DNA of 64,000 nt from Gemmatimonadota bacterium (GCA_016713435.1 JADJPD010000015.1:1-64000), one strand, 5' to 3'. Counted from the stretch's first letter, positions 48,650 through 57,357 are shown. Numbers and translations are program-made. Notes: generated by a model not told the origin, from the letters alone.

Positions 48650-49261
48650 ATGCAGCTGTCCCGTCGTCCCGGCCCGCGGCTGGTCCCCACGAAGCTGGAG
48701 GACCACGCCGCCGACAACCTCCGCTTCATCCGCGATGCGATGGAGCGGGCGGGGCCGTTCACGGGGGTGCCGGGGTGGGGCGGGGTGGCCATGGGCGTGA
48801 CGGCGCTGGTGGCGGCGTTCGTGGCGGAGCAGCAGGGGACGGTGGAGCGCTGGCTGCTCACCTGGGTGGCGGAGGGGTGGCTGGCGTTCGCCATCGGGAT
48901 GGTGGCCATGGTGCGGAAGGCGGGCGCGGGGGACACGCCGCTCTCGTCCCGGCCGGGGCGGCGGTTCGTGCTGGCGTTCACGCCGCCGGTGCTGGTGGGT
49001 GCGCTGCTCACGGTGGCGCTGCTGCAGGCGGGGCTCACGCACCTGCTCCCGGGGATGTGGCTCCTCTGCTACGGCGCGGCGGTGGCAACGGGCGGGGCGC
49101 TCTCGATCCCGGTGGTGCCCGTGATGGGCGCCTGCTTCCTGGCGGTGGGGATGTGCGCCCTCTTCGCCCCGGTGGCGTGGGCCAACGGCTTGCTGGCGCT
49201 CGGCTTCGGCGGGCTGCACATCGGCTTCGGACTGTGGATCGCGAGGCGGCACGGTGGCTAA
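48650..49261 (+). CDS. Polytopic membrane protein of unknown function
   Basis: 203 residues. A soluble N-terminus (LEDHAADNLRFIRDAMERAG) is followed by about five to six hydrophobic segments from residue 42 on (GVAMGVTALVAAFVAEQ; WLAFAIGMVAMV; FTPPVLVGALLTVALLQAG; MWLLCYGAAVATGG; MGACFLAVGMCALFAPVAW). No known domain recognised, but the ADNLRFIRDAMERAG start seems a defined motif. First gene of the operon with the winged-helix regulator, whose GTG lies inside its last codons (8-base overlap). Perhaps a membrane partner of the regulator. Confidence 0.8.
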   Translation: MQLSRRPGPRLVPTKLEDHAADNLRFIRDAMERAGPFTGVPGWGGVAMGVTALVAAFVAEQQGTVERWLLTWVAEGWLAFAIGMVAMVRKAGAGDTPLSSRPGRRFVLAFTPPVLVGALLTVALLQAGLTHLLPGMWLLCYGAAVATGGALSIPVVPVMGACFLAVGMCALFAPVAWANGLLALGFGGLHIGFGLWIARRHGG

Positions 49262-49625
49262 GTCCAACACGGCGCCCAAGCGCGCCCCGGCGGCGGAACC
49301 GCTCAAGGCGGTGGCGGGCGGCAAGTCGGCGCTCACGCCCGAGCTGGACCGGGTGATCCACGAGCGGCTCCGGCTGGCCATCGTGAGTGCCCTGGCCGTC
49401 AACAGCACGCTCAGCTTCAACGACCTCAAGGCCCTGCTGGACACCTCGGACGGCAACCTGTCCGTCCACGCCCGCAAGCTGGAGGAGGCGGGCTACGTGG
49501 CGTGCAGCAAGGGATTCGACGGCCGCATTCCCCGCACGGAGTACCGCCTCACCGCCCAGGGCCGGAAGGCCCTCGAGCGTTACCTCGACCACATGGAAGC
49601 GCTGATCCGCGCGGCGCGCGGCTGA
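49254..49625 (+). CDS. Winged-helix transcriptional regulator (HTH_34 / MarR-like)
   Basis: 123 residues from GTG 49254. After a basic, flexible N-terminus comes the winged helix: LTPELDRVIHERLRLAIVSA, LSFNDLKALLDTSDGNLSVH (recognition helix with DGNLSVHARKLEEAGYV) and the wing GFDGRIPRTEYRLTAQGR, ending in a dimerisation helix ALERYLDHMEALIR. This is the small one-domain family often found next to membrane proteins and acting as an autorepressor. Two inverted repeats of identical architecture, one at the operon promoter and one at the start of the next gene, are its probable targets. Confidence 0.88.
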   Translation: MAKSNTAPKRAPAAEPLKAVAGGKSALTPELDRVIHERLRLAIVSALAVNSTLSFNDLKALLDTSDGNLSVHARKLEEAGYVACSKGFDGRIPRTEYRLTAQGRKALERYLDHMEALIRAARG

Positions 49626-49660
49626 CCGCCGCGCGCCGCCGTGCCCCGGAGGGCCTTGGC

Positions 49661-51139
49661 ATGTCCCGGAACTTTATGGAACAAAGCACTTCGCGCTTCG
49701 CACCGCTCGCGGCGGGCCCGCTGCTCCTGCTGCTGGGCCTCACGGGCGACCTCCTGTTCTTCGACGTGGAGCCCGGGCTCAACGTGTCGCTGTGGGCGGC
49801 GGCGCTGGCCCTGGCGTGGGTGGAGCTGCGCCGCGCGCAGGCGCTGCCGCTCCTGCCCGATGAGCGGCGGCTGCTCTGGCTGGTGGCGGCGCTCGGGCTC
49901 GGGTGGCTGTGGCGGGAGAACCCGATGCTGCGGGTGCTCGACGTCCTCGGCATCGGGGTGAGCTTCGGCCTGCTGGCGCTGGTGGCGCGGCCAATGCCGG
50001 TACTGCTGACGCCGGTGGCCGTGGTGCGGGGCGGCCTGGCGCTCGGTGGACGGATGGTGGCGGGGTTCCTGCCGGCGCTGGTGGAGCCGGGGCGTGGGAA
50101 GCGGCCCGGACGGATGCAGCACGCCGGGGCGGTGGCGCGGGGGGCGCTGGTGGCGGTGCCGGCCCTCCTCATCTTCGGCGCGCTGCTCGGGAGCGCGGAC
50201 CAGCGCTTTGGCCACATGATGGCCGCGATGGTGCACGTGGACCTCGAGGCCGTGGCGCAGCACACCCTGGTGGTGCTGGGGTGCGCCTGGGTGGCGGCGG
50301 CGCTGGTGCTCGGCACGCGGCAGGCGGAGGCGCCGGTGGTGGCGGCCGCCGAGGGGGAGGCGGGGCGGGTGTTCGGGGGCATCGAGGTGGGGATGGCGCT
50401 CGGGCCGCTCTGCGTGCTGTTCCTGGCGTTCGTGGGGTTCCAGGTGAGCTACCTCTTTGGCGGGCAGGCCTACGTGGCGCAGGCGCAGGGCGTGACGCTG
50501 GCGGAGTACGCGCGGCATGGGTTCTTCGAGCTGTGCATGGTCGCCGGGCTCGGGCTGCCGTTCCTGCTGGGGCTCGAGTCGCGGGTGGCGCCGGTGGGGC
50601 GGGGGCGGCGGTTCTACCGGGTGCTGGGGGCGTCGTTCGTGGTGCTGCTGCTGGTGGTCATGGCCTCGGCGCTGCACCGGATGGTGCTGTACCAGCAGGA
50701 GTTCGGGCTCACCGCGGACCGGCTCTTCGCCACGGCGTTCCTGGGCGGGGTGGCGGTGACGGCGGCCTGGTTCCTGGCCACGGCGCTGCAGGGGGCAACC
50801 GTCAGGTTCATGCGCGGCGCCATCGCCGGGTGGGTGATGTGGCTGGTGGCGCTGCATGCGGTGAATCCGGAGGCGGTGATCGTCCGCGCCAACGTGGCGC
50901 GGGCGGAGGCGGGCAAGCCGCTCGACACGGCGCACCTGCTCCGGCTCGGCAACGACGCCGCGCCGGCGCTGGTGGCGGCGCTGCCGCGGCTCGGGGCGGC
51001 GGAGCAGGACAGCCTCACCACCGGGCTGCTCCGGCGCGGCCCCGAACTGCCGAGCGACCCGCGGAGCTGGAGCCTGGCCGCCTATCGCGCGGAGCAGAGC
51101 GTGCTCACGCTCACCTCATCCGTGGGGGTGTTCCGATGA
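49661..51139 (+). CDS. DUF4173-type polytopic membrane protein
   Basis: 492 residues from ATG 49661, supported by GGAGGG at 49648-49653. A second ATG at 49676 lies inside operator 2. About 12-13 membrane segments. DUF4173-like patterns include YLFGGQAYVAQAQGVTLAEY then ARHGFFELCMVAGLGLPFLL, a MVLYQQEFGLTADRLFATAF segment and NPEAVIVRANVAR near the end, followed by a soluble C-terminal tail. The family is of unknown function and commonly neighbours this type of winged-helix regulator. It overlaps the next gene by 4 bases (ATGA). Confidence 0.85.
   Translation: MSRNFMEQSTSRFAPLAAGPLLLLLGLTGDLLFFDVEPGLNVSLWAAALALAWVELRRAQALPLLPDERRLLWLVAALGLGWLWRENPMLRVLDVLGIGVSFGLLALVARPMPVLLTPVAVVRGGLALGGRMVAGFLPALVEPGRGKRPGRMQHAGAVARGALVAVPALLIFGALLGSADQRFGHMMAAMVHVDLEAVAQHTLVVLGCAWVAAALVLGTRQAEAPVVAAAEGEAGRVFGGIEVGMALGPLCVLFLAFVGFQVSYLFGGQAYVAQAQGVTLAEYARHGFFELCMVAGLGLPFLLGLESRVAPVGRGRRFYRVLGASFVVLLLVVMASALHRMVLYQQEFGLTADRLFATAFLGGVAVTAAWFLATALQGATVRFMRGAIAGWVMWLVALHAVNPEAVIVRANVARAEAGKPLDTAHLLRLGNDAAPALVAALPRLGAAEQDSLTTGLLRRGPELPSDPRSWSLAAYRAEQSVLTLTSSVGVFR
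49672..49691. promoter_or_regulatory. Operator 2 of the winged-helix regulator (predicted)
   Basis: CTTT (49672-49675), 7 bases, AAAG (49683-49686), then CACTT. Spacing and right-hand flank are identical to operator 1. It lies within codons 4-11 of the DUF4173 gene. Confidence 0.45.
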
Positions 51140-51771
51140 CCAACATGACGATCCCCATGCCGGTGTCGGTGCTGGCGTTCCTCGGCACCATCGGCGGGAC
51201 GGGGCTCCTGCTGCTGGTGGCGGTGTGGGCGCTGGTGCGGCACCAGGACCGGGCGTGGAAGCTGGCGATGATCGGCGCCGCGTCCCTGGTGGCGGCGTAC
51301 GCGACGGCACTCCTCGGCGTGGCTGCAGCCAGCCGGGACCGGGTGCTCGCCGCGGGGGAGGAGAAATACTTCTGCGAGATCGACTGCCACCTGGCCTATC
51401 ACGTGGCGGCGGCGGGGCCCGATGGGGAGGGGCGGTGGGAGGTGACGCTCGTCACGCGCTTCGATCCCGCCACCACATCGCCGTCGCGGCCGGCGGAGGC
51501 GCCGCTTCACCCCGGGCCGCGGCTGGCGATACTGCGATTGGAGGACGGGCGTGAGGTGGCCGGGGCGGTGACCGGGGGGACGCCCCTCGGGCAGGCGCTG
51601 GTGCCGGGGGAATCGTACCAGACCACGGTGGCATTCCCGGTCTCCGCAGGGCAGCCGACGGCGCTCCTGCTGGAGGATGCGATTCCCGAGGGACGATTCC
51701 TGATCGGCCATGAGCGGAGCCCGTTCCACGGGAAAGTGCTCCTGCCGCTGGCCCCGGCGCGGCGGGGCTGA
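51136..51771 (+). CDS. Exported or membrane-anchored hypothetical protein
   Basis: 211 residues, coupled to DUF4173 by an ATGA overlap. Two hydrophobic segments near the N-terminus (about 10-33 LAFLGTIGGTGLLLLVAVWA; about 42-62 MIGAASLVAAYATALLGVAA) precede a soluble part with EEKYFCEIDCHLAYHVAAAG (a CxxxC next to two His, possibly a metal or redox site), LVTRFDPATTSP and VPGESYQTTVAFPVSA. No family recognised. The C-terminal part looks like a beta-sandwich. Third gene of the winged-helix operon. Confidence 0.75.
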   Translation: MTNMTIPMPVSVLAFLGTIGGTGLLLLVAVWALVRHQDRAWKLAMIGAASLVAAYATALLGVAAASRDRVLAAGEEKYFCEIDCHLAYHVAAAGPDGEGRWEVTLVTRFDPATTSPSRPAEAPLHPGPRLAILRLEDGREVAGAVTGGTPLGQALVPGESYQTTVAFPVSAGQPTALLLEDAIPEGRFLIGHERSPFHGKVLLPLAPARRG

Positions 51772-51930
51772 ATGGCGAGCGGGCTCCCGGGCATCCTGGC
51801 CCTCGGAATCGTGGCGGTGGTGGCCGGCGTGCGCTCCACCACGGAGCGAGACGCGCTGAGCGAGCGCTTCGACGACTGGCTGGTGGGCGTGGCGGCGTGT
51901 GCGGCGGCTGTGGTGCTGCTGGCCCTGTGA
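51772..51930 (+). CDS. Small two-segment membrane protein
   Basis: 52 residues starting with ATG directly after the previous stop (TGAATG): GLPGILALGIVAVVAGVRS, a short charged loop (STTERDALSERFDDW) and VGVAACAAAVVLLAL at the end. The two hydrophobic ends with a soluble middle and the exact junction support a real gene of the operon. No family known. Confidence 0.6.
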   Translation: MASGLPGILALGIVAVVAGVRSTTERDALSERFDDWLVGVAACAAAVVLLAL

Positions 51931-51986
51931 CCTGGCGCGTTGCCCGCCGGGCCCGACCGGGGCTATGCTCTGGCACCTTCAACGGG

Positions 51987-52331
51987 ATGGTGCCGGTGCG
52001 GATGCAGCGCGGTGGCTGGGCGACGGTGGCGCTGGGGCTGGTGCTCGGCTGTGCCACCAGGCAGGCGGAGGGAGATGCGAGCGCGGCGCAGCCCGCCGAG
52101 GGCGGCATGCTCCGGGTGACGGGCACGGTGCGGAAGACCGAGGTGGGCGTCAACTGCTGGCGCTTCGAGGGCAGCGACGGCACGGGCTACGAGCTGATGC
52201 CCAACCTGACGCCCGAGGAGGTGCTGCGCGACGGGCAGCGGTTCACGCTCATCCTGCAGCCGAGGGAAGGCGTGATGAGCACGTGCATGGTGGGGAAGAT
52301 CGTCGAGGTGATCCGGATCGTCTCGCGCTAG
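51987..52331 (+). CDS. Small lipoprotein of unknown function
   Basis: 114 residues from ATG 51987; ATG 52002 is equally possible. Lipoprotein signal GWATVALGLVLGC. The mature part is short and beta-rich: LRVTGTVRKTEVGVNCWRFE, YELMPNLTPEEVLRDGQRFT and IVEVIRIVSR. It contains two Cys besides the lipid-bearing one (NCWRF, STCMVG), possibly a disulfide. No family recognised. Confidence 0.75.
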   Translation: MVPVRMQRGGWATVALGLVLGCATRQAEGDASAAQPAEGGMLRVTGTVRKTEVGVNCWRFEGSDGTGYELMPNLTPEEVLRDGQRFTLILQPREGVMSTCMVGKIVEVIRIVSR

Positions 52332-52388
52332 CGGGCAGGGGCGCCTCGTGGAACCGGCGGGATCATGGGGAACACGAAGGGGAGTGTC

Positions 52389-53273
52389 ATGGCGGGAACG
52401 CAGGGTGGGCGGGAGACGCAGGGGGACGGAGGGGGCTGGGTGGTGTCGCGGCGGGGATTCCTCCTCGCCGCAGGCGGCTCCGTGGCCATGGCGAGCGGCG
52501 TGGCGGCCGACGCCTTTGCGTGGGAGCCGAAGCACGTGGAGGTGTCGCGGCACGTGGTGAAGGTGCCCGGGCTGCCGGCGGCGCTGGCGGGGTTCCGCAT
52601 TGCGCAGGTGAGCGACATCCACTTCTTCGCCGGCATGCACCCGGCGGCCGAGCGCGCCATGGCCGCGGTGAGCGAGCTCCAACCCGACCTTACGGTGGCC
52701 ACCGGCGACCTGGTGGAGCGGAGCGACCAGCAGGCCACGGTGGAGGAGTTCCTGAAGGGATGTCGCGGGCGGCTCGGCACGCTGGTGACGCTCGGCAACT
52801 GGGAATACCAGGCGGGGATCCGCGCGAGCGTGATGGCGGCGTCCGCGGAGAAGGTGGGGGCCCAGTTGCTGGTGAACCGGCACACCGTCCTCGAGCACCG
52901 GGGGGCGCAGCTGGCGGTGGTGGGCCTCGACGACCCGCGGGTCGGTGCGCCCGATCCCGTCGCGGCGCTCGACGGGCTCGCGAGCGGGATCCCCACGATG
53001 TGGCTGTTCCACGCGCCCGGCATCTCGGACGACTTCCGGGGGCGGGGCTACCCGGAGCCGTTCCTGTCGCTGGCGGGGCACACGCACGGGGGGCAGATCC
53101 GGCTGCCGCTGCTCCCGGCGGTGACGCCGCCGGCGAGCGGGCGGTTCGTGGCGGGGTGGTACCGCGACACCTTTGCGCCGCTCTACGTGTCGCGCGGGAT
53201 CGGGACGAGCGGGATCCGGGCCCGGCTCGGGGCCCCGCCTGAGGTGGTGGAGTTGACGCTGCAGCCGGCCTGA
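52389..53273 (+). CDS. Tat-exported calcineurin-like metallophosphoesterase with GNWE site
   Basis: 294 residues from ATG 52389 (GGGGAG 4 bases upstream); ATG 52365 is the alternative. Tat signal VSRRGFLLAAGG. YkuE-like domain: FRIAQVSDIHFFAGMH (motif I), LTVATGDLVERSDQQ (II), TLVTLGNWEYQAGIR (III), MWLFHAPGI (IV) and LAGHTHGGQIRLPLL (V). In motif III the usual catalytic His of GNHD/E is Trp138, while the metal-bridging Asn remains. Relatives act on phospholipid or lipid A precursors, and the substrate here is unknown. A perfect terminator follows. Confidence 0.88.
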   Translation: MAGTQGGRETQGDGGGWVVSRRGFLLAAGGSVAMASGVAADAFAWEPKHVEVSRHVVKVPGLPAALAGFRIAQVSDIHFFAGMHPAAERAMAAVSELQPDLTVATGDLVERSDQQATVEEFLKGCRGRLGTLVTLGNWEYQAGIRASVMAASAEKVGAQLLVNRHTVLEHRGAQLAVVGLDDPRVGAPDPVAALDGLASGIPTMWLFHAPGISDDFRGRGYPEPFLSLAGHTHGGQIRLPLLPAVTPPASGRFVAGWYRDTFAPLYVSRGIGTSGIRARLGAPPEVVELTLQPA

Positions 53274-53289
53274 CGACAGGGGCTGGGGA

Positions 53290-53327
53290 AACGACGAAGG
53301 GCCGCCTGCGGGCGGCCCTTTGTCGTT
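53290..53327. terminator. Bidirectional terminator between convergent genes
   Basis: AACGAC-G-AAGGGCCGCC (53290-53306) pairs with GGCGGCCCTT-T-GTCGTT (53311-53327) around a 4-base loop. It lies between two converging genes, 16 and 7 bases from their stops. Confidence 0.8.
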
Positions 53328-53334
53328 GCGGGAG

Positions 53335-53991
53335 TCAGGTGGCGGGGGGCAGGTCCGCCGCCTTGAGCTCCTTGAGCCGCCGGGCGGCATCCTGGCCGGC
53401 CCGACTTCCCTTGTAGCGCTCGGCGAAGCGGGCGAGTTCGGTGATCTCGCGGCCGCGCTGGCCGGTCTCGTGGTAGAGCTGGATGAGGAGGTGGGAGGCC
53501 ATCACCTCGTGCTGGGGCCGCGGGGTGTGGCGGCGCACCTCGAGGTAGGCGCGCTCGGCGGCGGCGGGGTCGTTCAGGTTGCTGCGGTAGAGGTTGCCGA
53601 GCTTGATGCGGGCGCTGTTGTCGGCGGGGGTGGCGGCGAGGTGGGCCAGGAAGGCCTCGGCCGCCTCGGGATAGAACCCGCGCGCCACCAGGGACTCGAT
53701 GCCGGAGTGCTGGGGCTCCGGCGGGAGGTCGCCGCCGGCGTACATCATGTTGACGAGGCCCTTGGAGGAGCCCTCGATGGTCTTCCAGAGCGCCACGGCC
53801 ATGCCGAGCGCCAGGGGGATGATGAGGACACCGAAGACCAGGCCCGCCCGCGGGCTGATCATCTCCTTGGCCACCAGGAAGTAGTCCAGCAGGCCCAGCA
53901 GCATGACGGCCGGCGGCATGAAGAACCAGCAGAGCTTGAGGAACTGCGCGCGCTCGGCCGCGTCCACCGTCGTGAGGGGGCCCTTGCTCAT
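53335..53991 (-). CDS. Membrane-anchored TPR protein
   Basis: 218 residues. Two membrane segments (about 18-40 LCWFFMPPAVMLLGLLDYFL and 48-68 AGLVFGVLIIPLALGMAVAL) are followed by TPR-type helices: YPEAAEAFLAHLAATPADNS, GNLYRSNLNDPAAAERAYLE, LLIQLYHETGQRGREITELA and YKGSRAGQDAARRLKELKA. Probably an inner-membrane protein with a cytosolic or periplasmic scaffold. It starts 10 bases upstream of the amidohydrolase fusion's stop, and is perhaps co-transcribed. Confidence 0.82.
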   Translation of the reverse strand: MSKGPLTTVDAAERAQFLKLCWFFMPPAVMLLGLLDYFLVAKEMISPRAGLVFGVLIIPLALGMAVALWKTIEGSSKGLVNMMYAGGDLPPEPQHSGIESLVARGFYPEAAEAFLAHLAATPADNSARIKLGNLYRSNLNDPAAAERAYLEVRRHTPRPQHEVMASHLLIQLYHETGQRGREITELARFAERYKGSRAGQDAARRLKELKAADLPPAT

Positions 53992-54000
53992 CGGTCCCGG

Positions 54001-57000
54001 TCAGTGGTCGAAGATGTCGTCATGCTCCTGGCCCGTCAGGGACGGGGCGCCGACGTCGCCGGCGTGGCGGTTCCACCACCACTGGCGCTCGAGGGGGCGG
54101 CGGCGGGGCCAGACCTCGTCGAGGGTGGCGCCCTCGTAGAGGCGGCCGTTCTTCATCACGAAGCGGAGGCTGGTGGTGGCGTGGATGTCGGCGAGCGGGT
54201 TGCCGTCCATGACGAGCAGGTCGGCGAGCTTGCCCGGCTCGAGGCTCCCGAGGTCCTTGCCGAGGCCGATTGCCTCCGCGCCGTAGAGGGTGGCCACGCG
54301 GAGGGCGTCGTGGTTCCTGAGGCCGCCGCTGGTGAGCGCCCAGAGCTCCCAATGGGAGCCGAGGCCGTCGAACTGCCCGTGCCCGCCGAGCCCCACGCGC
54401 CCGCCCGCCTCGACCACGCGCCGCACGCCCTCGGCGATGCGGGGGAAGACGAACTGGTTGTCCCGGAACCAGGGCCGGCGCTCGGCGCGGGCGTCGATCT
54501 CGGCGTGGGGGATGAAGCGCCGGACCTTGGGGTCGTCGTGGATGTCGTAGTGCTCGTAGAAGTAGTTCTCGCTCCAGGGGCCGCCGTACGAGACGAGCAG
54601 GGTGGGCGTCCAGGTGATGCCGGAGCGGGCCATGAGCTGGACCACGTCCTCGCGGAGCGGGGTGATGGGGAGGCTGTGCTCGAGGCCGGAGTAGCCGTCG
54701 AGGGCCAGCGTCATGTTCATCTTGAAGTCGAGGCCGCCCTCGGTGGTGGGCATGAGGCCCTGCTCGCGGGCGCCCATGATGACCCACTGCCGCTGCTTCC
54801 GGTTGCCGGCCATGTACTGCTTGATGGTGGGCACGTGATAGAAGTCGCTGTAGCGGCGGAGCGAGTTGCGCACGTCGGCGAGGCTCGCGAAGGGTTCCTC
54901 GACGTAGGGGCCGAAGAGGCCGGGGCCGGTGTGGTAGATGCGGGGACCGAGGAGTTCGCCGGCCTCCACCTGGTCGGCGTAGGTGAGGACGTCGGTGGTG
55001 GCGGTCTGCGGGTCGCGGGTGGTGGTGATGCCGTAGGCCAGGTTGGCGAGGTACTTCCACACCTGGGTCTGGTGCACGCCCCACGCGGGCCAGGGGTGGG
55101 CGTGGATGTCCACGAACCCCGGGGTGATGGTGGTGCCGCTCGCGTCGATGACCTTGGCGCCGGCCGGCACCGGGCAGGTGGCCGCGACGCAGGTGATGCG
55201 GTTGTCGGTGATGACGATGGTGCCGCCCTCGATGACCTCGTCGCCGCGCATGGTGACGAGGCGGGCGCCGGTGAGGGCCACGGTGCCGCGCGGGACATCG
55301 CGCGGGATGCGGATGGTGAGGTCGCGGCGGGGCGGTTCGTAGGCCGGTGCCTTGGCGAGCGAGTCCACCCGCGCCTTGGTGGCGGAGTCGGCGGCGGCGC
55401 CGAGCTGCTTCAGGGAGTCGGCGCGCGCCGAATCGGCCGAGACCTTCACCTTGCGCAGCGAGTCGGCGGTGGCGAGGTCGTAGCGGAAGAAGCTCCGGCC
55501 GAGTGACCAGGTGACGGCCTTGCCGTCGGCGGTCCAGCCGATGAAGTCGCCGCCCACGCGGGTGAGCTTGCGGGCGGGGAAGGCGGCGGTGGCGGGGTCG
55601 GCGATGCTGATGGTGAGCGGCTGCTGCCCCGTCATGGGGACGGTGGCGAGGTAGACGTAGTTGTTGACCAGGGCGATGACCCGGCCGGTGTCCGGCGCCA
55701 CCAGGATCTCGTCGGCGGTGTTGGGCTCGGCGCCGGGGCTGTTGACGGTGAAGCCGGTCAGCTTCACGTGGACCCGCCGGTCGGTGCCGTCGAAGCGCAT
55801 GGAGACGAGCCCCTCGCCGGGGTCGTAGAGGTAGATGCGTTCGGGGTTCCGGGAGAAGTGGGGGCGGCCGCCGGGGTTCACCGGGGCCACGCGGGTGGCG
55901 GCGCCGCCCGCGGCGGGGAGCCAGACCAGCTCGAAGCCGGGCCCGAAGCTCTCCGTCATGCGCGCCTCGCGGGGGCCGCGGAGCGCCACGATCCGGCTCC
56001 CGTCCGGGGACCAGGCGGGGTACTGGTAGAAGGCGGCGCCGTCGGTGAGGCGGGTGGGGCGGCCGCGGCCGTCGCCCGGGACCACCTGCAGGAAGCCGCC
56101 CTCGGCGCCCCAGGTGATGTAAGCGATGCGCTTGCCGTCGGGCGACCAGCTCGGGTGCTGCTCGTGGACGGTGTCGCGCGTCAGGCGGCGCGGGGCGCCG
56201 TTCGGCAGGTCCATGACGTAGAGCCGGTCCAGCGCGGAGAAGACCAGGCGGGTGCCGTCGGGGGAGAGCGCCGCGTCGCGGACCTGCCTCGCCACGATGT
56301 CGCCGGTGTCCACCGGGGTGTCGAAGTGCACGGCCGGCCCCATGGCCAGGGCCACCTCGGCGGTGAAGGGGATCTCGGTGGCGGCGCCGCCCGCCAGTTC
56401 CACGCGCCAGAGGCGGCCGTCCCAGGTGGTGATGAAGGCGCGGCCGTCGGGCGTGAAGCTGCCGCCCGGGAAGAGGTCGCGGGTGAAGCGGGACTCCTGG
56501 TCGTCGCGCTGGACCGGCCAGCGAAGCCAGCGCTCGTCGCCGGTGGCGAGCTCGCGGAGGCGGAGGCCGGTCTCGGCGTCATGGCGCACGGCGTAGACCA
56601 GCCACTTGCCGTCGGGCGAGACGGCCGGCCGCATGGCGCTGCCGTAGATGTCGGTCTGGGGGAAGATGCGGCCGGTCTGGCGGTCGAGGATGGCCAGCTG
56701 CCACTGCGAGATGTCGATATTGTAGCCGAAGCCGCCGCGCTTGCGGGCGTACCAGAGGTAGCGCGCGTCGGCGCCGAAGGCGGCGCCCAGGCTGTTGATG
56801 TTGGTGCCGCGGCCGCTGCCGCGGGCGCCCTCGCCCTTGTCGGCCTTGGTGAGGCTGACGCCGGGGCCGCCGTCCTTGTGGAAGAGCCAGAGCTCGTAGT
56901 TGCTGCCGAGGGGGCTCTGGGTCTTGGACACGACGATGTAATCGCCGTCGGGGGTCCACTCGGGGGAGGCGTAGAGGGCGTTGTCGCCCTTGCTGACCTG

Positions 57001-57357
57001 CGCCGGCCGGGTGCCGTCGGCGGCGACGGTCCAGACGTTCTCGGCGCCGTCGCGATCGCTCAGGAAGACCAGGCGGCGGCCGTCGGGGGACCAGCGGGGC
57101 TGGCTGTCGAAGGCGGGGCCCTCGGTGATGCGGGTGGCGGTGCCGCCGGCCACGGGCAGGTTGTAGAGGTCGCCCATGAGCTCCATGACCAGGGTCCGCC
57201 CGTCGGGGGACACGTCCACCGAGAGCCAGGTGCCCTCGTGCACGGTGTACGTGGCGAAGCGGGTGGGGGTCAGGGGGAGGCTGTCGGTCTTCCGCCGCGT
57301 GGTGTCCGCGGGCAGGCCGAACGCCACCGCCAGGGTGAGTGGCAGGAGGGCGAGCAT
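54001..57357 (-). CDS. TolB-like propeller fused to amidohydrolase, exported
   Basis: 1,118 residues from ATG 57357, where MLALLPLTLAVAFGLPADTT makes a signal peptide. The first two thirds are repeated propeller blades (LSVDVSPDGRTLVMELMGDL, SQPRWSPDGRRLVFLSDRDG, ASPEWTPDGDYIVVSKTQSP, HPSWSPDGKRIAYITWGAEG). The C-terminal third is an amidohydrolase: IDASGTTITPGFVDIHAHPW (HxH), GITTTRDPQTATTDV, GRVGLGGHGQFDGLG and LGSLEPGKLADLLVMDGNPL. This fusion is known in Gemmatimonadota, Acidobacteria and Bacteroidetes as a periplasmic peptidase- or imidase-like enzyme; the substrate is unknown. No indel seen. Confidence 0.92.
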   Translation of the reverse strand: MLALLPLTLAVAFGLPADTTRRKTDSLPLTPTRFATYTVHEGTWLSVDVSPDGRTLVMELMGDLYNLPVAGGTATRITEGPAFDSQPRWSPDGRRLVFLSDRDGAENVWTVAADGTRPAQVSKGDNALYASPEWTPDGDYIVVSKTQSPLGSNYELWLFHKDGGPGVSLTKADKGEGARGSGRGTNINSLGAAFGADARYLWYARKRGGFGYNIDISQWQLAILDRQTGRIFPQTDIYGSAMRPAVSPDGKWLVYAVRHDAETGLRLRELATGDERWLRWPVQRDDQESRFTRDLFPGGSFTPDGRAFITTWDGRLWRVELAGGAATEIPFTAEVALAMGPAVHFDTPVDTGDIVARQVRDAALSPDGTRLVFSALDRLYVMDLPNGAPRRLTRDTVHEQHPSWSPDGKRIAYITWGAEGGFLQVVPGDGRGRPTRLTDGAAFYQYPAWSPDGSRIVALRGPREARMTESFGPGFELVWLPAAGGAATRVAPVNPGGRPHFSRNPERIYLYDPGEGLVSMRFDGTDRRVHVKLTGFTVNSPGAEPNTADEILVAPDTGRVIALVNNYVYLATVPMTGQQPLTISIADPATAAFPARKLTRVGGDFIGWTADGKAVTWSLGRSFFRYDLATADSLRKVKVSADSARADSLKQLGAAADSATKARVDSLAKAPAYEPPRRDLTIRIPRDVPRGTVALTGARLVTMRGDEVIEGGTIVITDNRITCVAATCPVPAGAKVIDASGTTITPGFVDIHAHPWPAWGVHQTQVWKYLANLAYGITTTRDPQTATTDVLTYADQVEAGELLGPRIYHTGPGLFGPYVEEPFASLADVRNSLRRYSDFYHVPTIKQYMAGNRKQRQWVIMGAREQGLMPTTEGGLDFKMNMTLALDGYSGLEHSLPITPLREDVVQLMARSGITWTPTLLVSYGGPWSENYFYEHYDIHDDPKVRRFIPHAEIDARAERRPWFRDNQFVFPRIAEGVRRVVEAGGRVGLGGHGQFDGLGSHWELWALTSGGLRNHDALRVATLYGAEAIGLGKDLGSLEPGKLADLLVMDGNPLADIHATTSLRFVMKNGRLYEGATLDEVWPRRRPLERQWWWNRHAGDVGAPSLTGQEHDDIFDH

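Noticed and set aside
53320..55506. A 728-codon plus-strand frame over the TPR and amidohydrolase genes
   Set aside because: Antisense to well-conserved domains, with no recognisable family and a low-complexity Gly/Val/Glu composition.
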